64,000 bases of DNA. It comes from Novosphingobium silvae (lineage in GTDB: Bacteria > Pseudomonadota > Alphaproteobacteria > Sphingomonadales > Sphingomonadaceae). This document shows positions 50,801 to 58,612 of the stretch, piece after piece. A program made the translations under genes and the position numbers. The DNA lies in the NCBI RefSeq assembly GCF_009856825.1, contig NZ_WVTD01000012.1, forward strand, positions 1 to 64,000. Direction: 5' to 3'. Under the pieces are notes generated by a model, which was not told where the DNA came from, searched no databases, and worked only from the letters and a program-made list of their open reading frames with translations. The stretch's first letter is position 1. Every line of letters begins with the position of its first letter.

Positions 50801-51043
50801 ATAGTCGAGGCCGGGAATGCCGGCGAGCGCGGTCTCGATCGGAAAGGCGACCTGCTTCTCGACCAGTTCGGGCGAAAGCGCAGGCGCGCGGACGTTGATC
50901 TGAACCTGATTGTTGGTGATATCGGGAACCGCGTCGATGGGCAGCCGTGACAGGGCGGCGGCACCGATCACGGCGGCAATGGCGGTCAGCAGCAGGACGA
51001 GCCAGCGCTTGTGAACCGCCCAGGTTACGATTGGGGCGATCAT
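47813..51043 (-). CDS. czcA: heavy-metal RND efflux pump CzcA type, second copy
   Basis: 1076 aa, full-length HME-RND. N-terminus RLPIDAVPDITNNQVQ and TM4 motif LDFGLIVDGAVIIVENALRRMAE at about 424 are as in the first copy, again pointing to divalent cations, not Cu/Ag. Similar length and order to the pump at 8471-11704 but clearly diverged (for example STALERNNTSVGGGFV). Exports metal with CzcB/CzcC encoded upstream; only 4 nt separate it from czcB. Confidence 0.93.
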   Translation of the reverse strand: MIAPIVTWAVHKRWLVLLLTAIAAVIGAAALSRLPIDAVPDITNNQVQINVRAPALSPELVEKQVAFPIETALAGIPGLDYSRSLSRNGFAQVTAVFSEDTDIFFARQQVGERLTGVSENLPDGVSPEMGPIATGLGEVYMWTVRLEHRKDDKHQPGEPGMQPDGSYITPEGERLTNDTDKATYLRTAQDWIVSPLLKNTKGLAGVDSIGGYAKQFLVVPDVQRLASMGITLTQLSTALERNNTSVGGGFVNRNGEGLAVRADALVRNADELSKIVVATRDGVPITLGQVASVRTGQAIRMGSASENGTEVVVGTAIMRIGENSRTVATAVANRLDEINASLPPDVIVQPVLNRTALVNSTIKTVAKNLGEGALLVIVVLFLLLGNFRAALIAAVIIPITMMLTGFGMLRAGVSANLMSLGALDFGLIVDGAVIIVENALRRMAEHQHHEGRLLTVKERLDTVAAAAREMIKPSVYGQAIIILVYVPLLTLTGVEGKTFVPMALTVIIALVCAFVLSLTFVPAAIALWLSKRIEEKEGRIMGWLKARYEPGLDRAMKRPTLTVGAGIGAFAVAILAFTSLGQVFLPQLDEGDLLIQALRIPATSVQQSQAMQVPIEQMMSKQPEVKFVFSKTGTAELASDPMPPNATDMFVILKDRKEWPNPSLTKEALISRIEGKLAKFPGNAYEITQPIQMRFNELIAGVRGDIAVKVFGDDFNSMNATAEKIAGVLRRTNGATDVKVEQTTGLPMLDIRVNRDAMARLGVTAQDVQDIVNATLGGQQSGMIFEGDRRFPVVIRLSEAQRADISLLSQVQVPTPGGQFVPLSSVADIRVIDGPNQISRENGKRRVVVQANVRGRDVGSVVEDAQNGIAKEVRLPPGSYLEWGGQFENLASARERLQLVIPACFVLILLLLYGALGSVRDAAIVFTGVPLALVGGVLALFLRGMDFSISAAVGFIALSGIAVLNGLVMVSSIQDLMRAGMDRAEAARAGALQRLRPVVMTALVASLGFVPMALGTGAGAEVQKPLATVVIGGLLSATILTLFVLPTLYARYGRATMVEADEEVLETSAASSQPQH

Positions 51044-51047
51044 CGGC

Positions 51048-52214
51048 TCAGTCCTCGTGGCTCGCTTCGCTCTTGCCGAGTTCGGCCTTGAGCGTGAAGC
51101 TGTTGACGGTAGCGATGACCTCGGTGCCCTTAAGGCCCGACTTGATGATCACACTGTCGCCGGCGCTGTCGCCAAGCTGCACAGGTGTCGCCTGGAAGCC
51201 GGTCTTGGTGCGCACGAAGACCACGGACTTGCCTTCTTCGGTCTGCACGGCGGTCAGCGGTACGCGGATTGCGCCATCGCCACCGCTTCCCGTGAGGGCA
51301 ACGGAAGCCGTAACAGGCTCGCCGACGCGCCAATTGCCATCGCGATTATCGAGCGTCGCGATGACGGGGACGAGCCGGGTGTTGGGATCCAGGGCAGGCG
51401 ACACGAAGGTCACCTTGGCCGTCGCTTCGCGGCCGGCTGCCTTCACCGTCACCATCGCGCCCGGACGTACGCGACCGGCGTCCTGCGGCTGGAGGTTGAG
51501 CGACAGGGAAACGCTGGAGAGGTTGGCGACCCGGAAAAGCTCGGCATCTGCCGCGACCGTCTGCCCGAGCACTACGCTGCGGCCGATGACCTGCCCGGAT
51601 ATCGGCGCGACGATGCCGATACGATTGAGGCCGCCACCGCCCGTGCCTGCGGCCGAGACCTGCTGCTGCGCTAGGCGAAGCGCAATTCGTGCTTCGGTCG
51701 CCGCCGTGCGGGCGGCGATGAGATCCTGCTCCGGTGATACCCGCTGGGAAAAGAGGCGCTGTTCTCGCGCGAGATTGCTGTTGGCCAGGGACAGGCGCGC
51801 GCGGGCGGCCTCCGTTTCTGCATTGAGCGATGCGGCCTCTCGGCTTTCGATGACGGCAAGCGCTTGGCCACGGCCGATTGACTGGCCGAGGTTGCGGGTC
51901 AGCGACACGACTCGGCCACCGATCGCTGCGGAAACGACCTGCGTGCCTTGCGGGTCGCCATCGATAGTTGCGGGCAGTTCGATCGTGCCCGACCCGCCTA
52001 TAACAGGACGCGCCGTCTGGATTCCTGCCGATGCGATCTGGTCGGCGGTCAGCGTTATCTTGCCCTCGTCAGCGTGGGCTTCGCCACCGGCCTTGCCCAC
52101 AGCGGCGGGCGCTGTTTGATCCGCTTTGTTCTGCTCGCTCTCACCCCCACATGCGGCGAGGGCCAGCATGAGGGACAAAGGAAGCGCTGCGTAGATGATG
52201 GTCTTGGATTTCAT
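51048..52214 (-). CDS. czcB: membrane-fusion lipoprotein CzcB, second copy
   Basis: 388 aa. Lipobox LALAAC at residues 17-22 predicts a lipid anchor, unlike the TM-anchored CzcB at 7323. Periplasmic adaptor with lipoyl (GGRVVSLTRNLGQSIGRGQ), helical hairpin (EAARARLSLANSNLAREQRLFSQ) and barrel domains; the mature N-terminus (GGEAHADEGK) is short on His. Three nt separate it from czcC. Confidence 0.9.
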   Translation of the reverse strand: MKSKTIIYAALPLSLMLALAACGGESEQNKADQTAPAAVGKAGGEAHADEGKITLTADQIASAGIQTARPVIGGSGTIELPATIDGDPQGTQVVSAAIGGRVVSLTRNLGQSIGRGQALAVIESREAASLNAETEAARARLSLANSNLAREQRLFSQRVSPEQDLIAARTAATEARIALRLAQQQVSAAGTGGGGLNRIGIVAPISGQVIGRSVVLGQTVAADAELFRVANLSSVSLSLNLQPQDAGRVRPGAMVTVKAAGREATAKVTFVSPALDPNTRLVPVIATLDNRDGNWRVGEPVTASVALTGSGGDGAIRVPLTAVQTEEGKSVVFVRTKTGFQATPVQLGDSAGDSVIIKSGLKGTEVIATVNSFTLKAELGKSEASHED

Positions 52215-52217
52215 GGA

Positions 52218-53480
52218 TCAGTTCCCCTGTTCCGGTGCGGGCGCGGCCAGGCGCTCCAGCTGCGCACGGGCATTCTGGTAGGAGGCGAGAGCGTCGATGG
52301 CGGCGAGGCGGGTTTCGCTAAGCGTGCGCTCGGCATCGAGCAGGTCGAGTTGCCCGAACTTGCCTTCACGATATCCGATGCGGGCGATGCGAGCGGCCTC
52401 CTGGGCAGCCTCGAGTGCGGGACCGGTTGCCGTCTGCGCAGTCACAGCGGCATTCGAGGCCGCGGTCTGCGCGTCGGTGATGGCCTGCTCGACATCGAGC
52501 GCCGTCATGCGCTTCTGTGCTTCGGCCTGATTGCGCTGCGCCTGCGCCTGCGCCACGGATGCCTTCCCCGAGTTGAAGATCGGGATGGGCATGGTGACAG
52601 TGAAGATCAGCGCCGTATCATTGGTGCCCGATAGTCTGCGCAGGCCGGGACCAGCCTCGAGGTTTGGAACACGCTGGGAGTTTGCAAGGCGCACATTCGC
52701 GTCGGCAATGGCGAGATCGGCGCCCGCCGCCGCAAGTGCCAGTGTGCCGGCTGCGCTCGGTGGCATTTCCGGCCCATAGCCGCGCGGAAGGCTTTCGAGC
52801 CACGCCGTGTCGAGCGGGCCACCCATGGGCTGACCCACTCGCCTCTCCAGATTGGCGCGCGAAGCCTGCGCCAATCTGATGGTTCGAACCAGTTCGGCAT
52901 CGGCATTGATCTTCGCGACGTTCGCGCGCTGCTCTTCGATCGGAGAGGCTCTACCGGCCTGGACCCTGACCCTTGCGGCATTGGCCGCGTCGCCTGCGAT
53001 GCGAGACTGATCGCGAGCAGTTTGCACCCGACGTTCCGCAGCCACGGCCTCTACATAGAGCTGCGTGACCTGCAGCCTGATGTCCGCCTTCGTAATTGCC
53101 GATACGAGTAGGGCCCGATCAGTCTGAGCATCAGCGACTGCGATTCGAGCAGAGCGCTTTCCTCCCAGCTCGATGGGAATGGCAACGCTGACGGTCGACT
53201 CTGCGCTTCTGAAACCGCTGTAGGCACCGCTTCCCGCGATGTTCTCGACTTGCGTCTGAATGGTGGGATTAGGTCGCAGACTGGCAACCCGGCGCCCTGC
53301 TTGGGCCGCTTCAACACCAGCCTGAGCCGCTTGGACTGCCGGTGCGCTGCCGCCGGCGGCGGCTACAGCCTGCTCGAGTGTGTACGGGGCTGCAACTGCC
53401 GTAAGCGCAGGCGCCTCCTGTGCCTGCGCCACGGCGACGCAGGACACGGCAGCCAGCAAGGCTGCAATGGATCGAAACAT
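52218..53480 (-). CDS. czcC: outer-membrane efflux protein CzcC, second copy
   Basis: 420 aa. Signal peptide to about VAQAQ; OEP repeats with RPNPTIQTQVENIAGSGAYSGF, SVAIPIELGGKRSARIA and TMPIPIFNSGKASVAQAQAQ. Outer-membrane channel for the pump at 47813. Start ATG 53480 is the first of the frame. Operon order is small His-rich gene, czcC, czcB, czcA. Confidence 0.9.
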   Translation of the reverse strand: MFRSIAALLAAVSCVAVAQAQEAPALTAVAAPYTLEQAVAAAGGSAPAVQAAQAGVEAAQAGRRVASLRPNPTIQTQVENIAGSGAYSGFRSAESTVSVAIPIELGGKRSARIAVADAQTDRALLVSAITKADIRLQVTQLYVEAVAAERRVQTARDQSRIAGDAANAARVRVQAGRASPIEEQRANVAKINADAELVRTIRLAQASRANLERRVGQPMGGPLDTAWLESLPRGYGPEMPPSAAGTLALAAAGADLAIADANVRLANSQRVPNLEAGPGLRRLSGTNDTALIFTVTMPIPIFNSGKASVAQAQAQRNQAEAQKRMTALDVEQAITDAQTAASNAAVTAQTATGPALEAAQEAARIARIGYREGKFGQLDLLDAERTLSETRLAAIDALASYQNARAQLERLAAPAPEQGN

Positions 53481-53553
53481 GAAGATTTATCCTGAACACG
53501 AGTCACGGATGACCCACCGCGAGCTTCAGGCGCGAGGGTCCGCTATGGCTCGG

Positions 53554-53883
53554 TCAGGAAATAGGCGGGCGCAGATCAGGCCCGATGGCCCAGCGCTTGG
53601 ATGCTGCCGGAGCGGGAACGAACACAGGCGCATGTCGTGCGGAGCCTAGCAGATCGTCACTCGCTGCAGCCGGGACAAATGCGGTTCCACCATGGCAGCT
53701 ACCATGGTGGTGGGGCATTGCCTTGTCGGCATCACCTTGCGTCTGATCAGCGTCGCCATCGGTGTGCACATAGCCGGAACAGTCGATGGTCGGAGCGCTG
53801 GGAATTTCCTGGGCGTGCACCATCGTGGTCGTCAGCAACGAGACCGAAAGCAGGCACAGAAGGAAGATTCCTAAACGGCGCAT
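53554..53883 (-). CDS. small His-rich secreted protein heading second czc operon (CzcI-like)
   Basis: 109 aa. Signal peptide MRRLGIFLLCLLSVSLLTTTMVHA, then an acidic/His segment (DADKAMPHHHGSCHGG) and Pro/Ala-rich C-terminus. Functional analogue of the 125-aa protein before the first czc operon; both are secreted, His-rich and first in the operon. Probably a periplasmic metal buffer or regulator. A CueR-spaced inverted repeat lies 54 nt upstream. Confidence 0.65.
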   Translation of the reverse strand: MRRLGIFLLCLLSVSLLTTTMVHAQEIPSAPTIDCSGYVHTDGDADQTQGDADKAMPHHHGSCHGGTAFVPAAASDDLLGSARHAPVFVPAPAASKRWAIGPDLRPPIS

Positions 53884-53936
53884 GGATGCCCCCTAGTCGA
53901 TCTGGGTGAGCGTGTCACGTCTAAAAGTAAAAGCCC

Positions 53937-53961
53937 AAACCTTCCTAGATTGGTAAGGTTT
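53937..53961 (-). promoter_or_regulatory. MerR/CueR-spaced operator of second czc operon
   Basis: Inverted repeat AAACCTT-N11-AAGGTTT with ACCTT...AAGGT 21 bp overall, identical in size and arm sequence to CueR-type sites (ACCTT-N11-AAGGT). Located 54 nt upstream of the His-rich gene. No MerR gene is adjacent, so the regulator is elsewhere. Confidence 0.6.
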
Positions 53962-54257
53962 TGAGAAAGTCTAAATTCGAGTGTTTATGCGGATATGTTG
54001 TATCATCGATGCACTTATTTCAATTTATTGAAGAAAAATGCGGAAAGTAACAATCAAATTAGATATGAATAATGGGTTATGGTTAGGTGAAATATCAAAA
54101 TAACTATGATGTCTTAAATGCCTTGCGGTCCGATGTGTCGGGCCCGTTCGGAGCAAAGCAGTTTGCAAATTCTGAAAACAGACCCGCATCATAGCGATGC
54201 CGGCGGCCAGTTTATCTGCCACTCGGCGTCACGATGGCCAATTCAAGCCGAGTGCTG
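53962..54257. other. AT-rich intergenic stretch
   Basis: About 300 bp, with a markedly AT-rich core (about 53980-54125), unlike the rest of the window, between the second czc operon and the RelA/SpoT-domain gene. No gene seen. Possible insertion junction or strong promoter region. Confidence 0.6.
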
Positions 54258-57245
54258 CTACTCTTCTCCAAAGGCACGTTTGCGCTGGGCCACGCCCTGG
54301 CTCGCGCGCCTCTGCTCCCATGCCATGGATTGCTCAAGCTCCCGGCTGCGGCTTACAGCATAGGCTTTGACGCGGGGGCGCGGGTCGTCCTTCCATCGGT
54401 CGATCCGCTGCTTGCGCTCGGCATAGGCCTGGACGTGCCCGAACTCGCCCGTCAGGACCCCAGTCGCCCCCAACACCCGCGAAACATTTTCCAGCAGGTT
54501 GGCGCCAGGTTCCAGACGATCGACCACCTCCATACAGACAGGATAGATACCCTCATCGCCCTCATAGGTCGTAAGCGTTTTGAGGATGAACTCCAGATCG
54601 GTGTTGCTGCCCTCGCGAGCGATCTCGATCAGCTTTTCCGATACGGCCGCTGACAGTTCGGGGAAGGCGTGCCTGAACAGGCGCCCGCCGCAGTACTCGT
54701 GCCAGTCAGAGTTTTCCGCATGCCAGTCGCGGATCGCGGGGATCAACAGGTCCACATGGGGAGAAAGGACTTCGGGCAGGTCGTGGGCGTCGAACGGAAC
54801 AGCGTCGAAGCGCCGTCGGTTCGTCTGCCTCCCGTGCCGAATTCGTGTGCCGAAGAAATCGATCACCTGGTCCGGAAAGTTCGGCGCGATGGCTGCCAGA
54901 AGGCGAACGTCCCGATGACCCACGCCCTCGATTGAAACGAACGAGGCGAGAAAGCGCTCTGCCTCGCCCGCGCTCAGCGCTTGAACAATCTTGGCATTTC
55001 CCGGCGTCCAGAACTGCTTGATCCAGGACGGCTTAGTCCGCGCGGTGAAGAAATCGACGGTCGGCATCAGCCCGCGCTCGATTAGAAGCTGATCGGCCTC
55101 GCGATCATACCAGACGGCGGCCGTCGTTGCCCCGGCGATGATCGACTGTTCATCTTCATCTGCGACAGCGCGCGCAACATAGGCCGCAAGCCGCTCGGGA
55201 TTGGGCGCGGCCCGCAGCCGCAGATAGTCGCCAATCCCTGGTAACTGCGCGCCTGTCTCAAGCCAGGCGTCAAAGTGCCTATCGACCGCATCATTCCGAC
55301 CCGCTTCGTCAAGCCCGACAAGAAGCTGGGCAAGAAAAGCCGTTCCGGTCGCCTCGATCCCATCAAGCATCAAAATGGCAACGTCCGGCTTCTCGCGTGC
55401 GAGCTTATGCATGCAGTTACGCAAGGGCGTCAGATGCCCGCCGTCCGATCCTACCGCTTCGATAAACCGGTACAGGGTCGTCATCCAATCGGCCACAGCC
55501 GGCGGGGTAATCTCCTCGACGATCACGGCATAGCGCTCGGCGCGCCATGCATCGGTCGCCTGATAGTCGAAGTGGTCGCCATCCCAGGCTGCGGGACGCA
55601 CCGTGTCATGGCCGATGAGGGTCTTATACAGAAAGAACTCAGCGTCTGCGTTCAACAGATCCCGCAGCGACAGCAATGCATCCACCGCAGCCTTCTGGGC
55701 TGCGACCAAGTCTGGCATTTCGGCCAGATCTGGTCGCAGCACGTGATAGCGATAATGGGTGTGGAGCGCATCGACCTCGCACCAGCGCCGCAGCTCCAGG
55801 CCCCATGCTGCGGCTCGGGCAGTCATGATACTGCAGACCCGCGAGGTGTCGTCCAGAAGGATTTTCGCTAGACCTGCATCGAAGTTGCCGTACGCTGGCG
55901 CCGCGCAGGCTTCTCGCAACCCACAGAGAATTTTCAATCGGTCCTTATCCTGGGTGCTCTCGTCAAGCCATTTTTCAAGCCAATCGATCACGCTGGTGCG
56001 CAGGTCGCGGACATGATCACTGGCAGGCACTACGCCCTGGTGAAAAATGACGGCGTCGGATTTCCAGCTTGTGCCCCCAAGATCGGGTGAGAGGACTTCC
56101 TTGAGCATCGCAACCAGTAACGGGCGGGATGCTTGCGTTTCGTCCGCCGTCAGGGAAGCGACGCCGTCCAGAACGACCTGTTGCGCTGCCGCGCCGAACC
56201 TCTCCCAGATCGCGAGATCATGTTTTGTCAGCTTCTCGCCGAGCTCGATCCAGAGGTGGCGCTCCTCCTCGCTCCAAGCTCCCATGTACAGGCATATCAA
56301 TGCCTGGAACGTCCGCTCTGCATCGCAATGGCGGTATGCGCTGATCAGGTCCTTGACCCGGCGGGCAACCTGAATGCTCGTATTCCCGGGCAGCGCACCG
56401 AACGAAGTTTCAATGGGAACTACCGGGAAATCGCGCGAGCGTTCAACCGCTGTGATCAGTGCCTCGAACATCTCTAGGAAATGCGCTGCCGGATCGTCAT
56501 AATGGGGCAGGACCAGGTCGGCATAGGTCTCGAGGGCATCTTCGAGAGCGTTGTTATCTTGAGGCGCGACGATCGTTGCGGTCACAGCGTCGACGGCGCC
56601 ATCCGCCTGAACCAGGCGCCGAAAATCACTGGCGATCTTGTCGAAGTCGTGGCCGGCGGGCACGAGGTGCGCTTGCATCACGCGGTTCATCCGTTCGCCA
56701 ATATCGGCCATACGCGCGGCGCCGAGATGTTTGAGGTTGGGCTCCTTGTAAATTGTGTCATGCCCCATCTCCGCCCAGGCATGGTTGAGCAGCGTCTGGA
56801 TCTGGATTTCAGCGCGCAGCCCCGCGAATGCGCGATATTCGGGCAGGGCCAGGCGTTCGGGCTTAAGACAGACGAGGTAATTGGTACTGTCGAAGAGCTT
56901 GGTCTCTGTATCCGTGCCCGGCACGGGATGGTGGACGTTAACGTCGAGGACCTCGAAGTTTTCGTGCAGCGCCCCTGTATGGTTGAACGCCTCGACCTGC
57001 GAATTGGTCAGGAACACGACCCGACATCCGGCCAGATCCTTGAGCCTCTCGTCAATCGCATCGGCCGGGTCGATGCCGCGGTTCTTGAGCTTCTTGGCGA
57101 GTGACCCCACCTCTTTCGCACGACCGGTAATGGTGTGAGCCATCAAGCCGTGTTGTATAAGCATGTGTTGAAGAATATTCTGGATTGCATCGACAAGCGC
57201 CAGATAGCGGGTACGACCGTCCTGCTGATATTCCTCGAAAGTCAT
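54258..57245 (-). CDS. large protein with N-terminal RelA/SpoT (p)ppGpp-synthetase-like domain
   Basis: 995 aa. Residues about 35-175 match the RelA_SpoT synthetase pattern: ITGRAKEVGSLAKKLKNR, DERLKDLAGCRVVFLT and AEIQIQTLLNHAWAEMGHDTIYKE (ExQxQT...HAWAE.HD). The YRxxH core is altered (STNYLVCLKPE), so activity or specificity may be changed. The remaining 800 residues are helical with no repeats I can name, perhaps an alpha-solenoid sensor. Small alarmone-synthetase toxins (toxSAS, CapRel) act in defence; a long C-terminal sensor fits that idea, but function is not shown. No antitoxin partner seen. Upstream is the divergent gene at 57314. Confidence 0.75.
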   Translation of the reverse strand: MTFEEYQQDGRTRYLALVDAIQNILQHMLIQHGLMAHTITGRAKEVGSLAKKLKNRGIDPADAIDERLKDLAGCRVVFLTNSQVEAFNHTGALHENFEVLDVNVHHPVPGTDTETKLFDSTNYLVCLKPERLALPEYRAFAGLRAEIQIQTLLNHAWAEMGHDTIYKEPNLKHLGAARMADIGERMNRVMQAHLVPAGHDFDKIASDFRRLVQADGAVDAVTATIVAPQDNNALEDALETYADLVLPHYDDPAAHFLEMFEALITAVERSRDFPVVPIETSFGALPGNTSIQVARRVKDLISAYRHCDAERTFQALICLYMGAWSEEERHLWIELGEKLTKHDLAIWERFGAAAQQVVLDGVASLTADETQASRPLLVAMLKEVLSPDLGGTSWKSDAVIFHQGVVPASDHVRDLRTSVIDWLEKWLDESTQDKDRLKILCGLREACAAPAYGNFDAGLAKILLDDTSRVCSIMTARAAAWGLELRRWCEVDALHTHYRYHVLRPDLAEMPDLVAAQKAAVDALLSLRDLLNADAEFFLYKTLIGHDTVRPAAWDGDHFDYQATDAWRAERYAVIVEEITPPAVADWMTTLYRFIEAVGSDGGHLTPLRNCMHKLAREKPDVAILMLDGIEATGTAFLAQLLVGLDEAGRNDAVDRHFDAWLETGAQLPGIGDYLRLRAAPNPERLAAYVARAVADEDEQSIIAGATTAAVWYDREADQLLIERGLMPTVDFFTARTKPSWIKQFWTPGNAKIVQALSAGEAERFLASFVSIEGVGHRDVRLLAAIAPNFPDQVIDFFGTRIRHGRQTNRRRFDAVPFDAHDLPEVLSPHVDLLIPAIRDWHAENSDWHEYCGGRLFRHAFPELSAAVSEKLIEIAREGSNTDLEFILKTLTTYEGDEGIYPVCMEVVDRLEPGANLLENVSRVLGATGVLTGEFGHVQAYAERKQRIDRWKDDPRPRVKAYAVSRSRELEQSMAWEQRRASQGVAQRKRAFGEE

Positions 57246-57313
57246 GAAAACCCCAAATTCATTCGATCAGGCGTGCCCTGTGCGGTCCGCTCTGGACTAT
57301 TAGCGATCTGTCG

Positions 57314-57814
57314 TTGCGCTGCCGAGTTCTAATCGCGCTTCCGCAGCAGAGCGCTGGACCTTCTCCTGTGGATATCAGACCCCCACCCGATTCAGCGCTT
57401 GCGACTCATGTTCACACTATGTTCCATGGCGCGATGGATGCCAATGACCCCGAGGAATTTTTGCCTGACGACATCATCGTCCCGGAGGGGCGCGATCGTC
57501 TTGGCCTTGCCCACCAGATGCGTGTTGATATTTCGATTGCCATCTCCCTCGCGCCTGCCTGGCTGAGGAGAGCGCTTGCCGATCGCAACCCTATCAAGGC
57601 CCGCGGCGCGCGCGTCGAGATGGTCGAGCGCATAGCGGTCGCGCTCGAACGCCGGTTCTTGCTGACGTGGTGCGGATCGGCCGATCAGGACGGGAACGCC
57701 CGGCCACCCGAAGCTGGCGGGCCGCTTTTCGGTAACCCGGATCAAGCTGATCCGCTGGTCGCAAACCTTCCAATCGCTGGAACCGAATCAATTGACTCCC
57801 GGAAAGCAGGATGA
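57314..57814 (+). CDS. hypothetical protein upstream of imuA
   Basis: 166 aa from ATG 57314, though later starts (GTG 57368, ATG 57419 or 57434) are equally possible since none has a good RBS. The core DDIIVPEGRDRLGLAHQMRVDISIAISLAPAWLRRALADRN and VEMVERIAVALERRFLLTW is helical. No family recognised. It ends in TGA directly before the LexA box of imuA. Confidence 0.45.
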   Translation: MRCRVLIALPQQSAGPSPVDIRPPPDSALATHVHTMFHGAMDANDPEEFLPDDIIVPEGRDRLGLAHQMRVDISIAISLAPAWLRRALADRNPIKARGARVEMVERIAVALERRFLLTWCGSADQDGNARPPEAGGPLFGNPDQADPLVANLPIAGTESIDSRKAG

Positions 57815-57829
57815 GAACATATAGCGAAC
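57815..57829 (+). promoter_or_regulatory. LexA (SOS) box, alphaproteobacterial type
   Basis: GAAC-ATATAGC-GAAC: the direct repeat GAAC-N7-GAAC is the alphaproteobacterial LexA operator. It lies 21 nt upstream of imuA, predicting DNA-damage induction of imuA-imuB-dnaE2. Confidence 0.85.
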
Positions 57830-57850
57830 AAACGAGTCCCCGTCTTTGCT

Positions 57851-58612
57851 ATGTCGATCGCGTCCAAATCTGAAAGGCTTCAAGCCCTCATGGCTGAAAT
57901 CCAGGCAATTTCGCCTGTGCTTCGGCCTGAGGCGGAGTATCTGCCTTTTGCGGTCGCAGCCTTGGACGAGCGGCTCGCCGGGGGAGGGCTCGCATCGGCA
58001 GCCTTGCACGAGTTCGCCGGTCAGACTGCCAGTATGGGAGATGATGCGGCTGCGAGCCTGTTCGCGGCCGGCATAGCCTCGCGTGCTTCTACGGCGGATA
58101 TCCTCTGGATCATGGCAAGCCCCGATCTTTTTGCGCCTGGCCTTGCCAGCGCGGGAATCGCTGCCGATCGCCTCATTCAGGTCGAGGCGGGCAAGGACGA
58201 GGATGCGCTTGCGGTAATGGAAGAGGCGCTCCGGCATGGTGCGCTTGCCGCAGTGGTATGCGAGGTTACGCGGGTTGGCATGACGGCGACGCGGCGCCTC
58301 CAGCTTGCGGCGGAGGAGGGTGGCACGACCGCTCTGCTCCTGCGGCGGTGGTGCAAGGCAAGCGATGATCCCCTGTCCACGCCGTCTTCGGCCGTCACGC
58401 GCTGGCGGATCGGCTGTGCGCCTTCTTCTCCGCTCCCGGTTGCGGGTGTCGGGCGACCGCGCTGGCAGGTTTCGCTCATGCGGCAGCGTGGCGGTGATCC
58501 TTTTACCTGGTTGCTGGAGGGGTGTGATGCGCAGGGTCGCGTCGCTGTACCTGCCGAGCCTCGCCGTCGACCGGCTCCGCCGCGAAGAGGCGAGGCGCGG
58601 CAGGCAGCCTGA
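57851..58612 (+). CDS. imuA: ImuA translesion-mutagenesis protein
   Basis: 253 aa, RecA/SulA-like fold: YLPFAVAALDERLAGGGLASAALHEFAGQ, DILWIMASPDLFAPGLASAGI and GALAAVVCEVTRVGMTATRRLQLAAEEGGTTALLL. Works with ImuB and DnaE2 in SOS mutagenesis in many alphaproteobacteria. The C-terminal end ([16 protein letters not shown]) overlaps imuB by 86 nt in another frame. LexA box 21 nt upstream. Confidence 0.88.
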   Translation: MSIASKSERLQALMAEIQAISPVLRPEAEYLPFAVAALDERLAGGGLASAALHEFAGQTASMGDDAAASLFAAGIASRASTADILWIMASPDLFAPGLASAGIAADRLIQVEAGKDEDALAVMEEALRHGALAAVVCEVTRVGMTATRRLQLAAEEGGTTALLLRRWCKASDDPLSTPSSAVTRWRIGCAPSSPLPVAGVGRPRWQVSLMRQRGGDPFTWLLEGCDAQGRVAVPAEPRRRPAPPRRGEARQAA

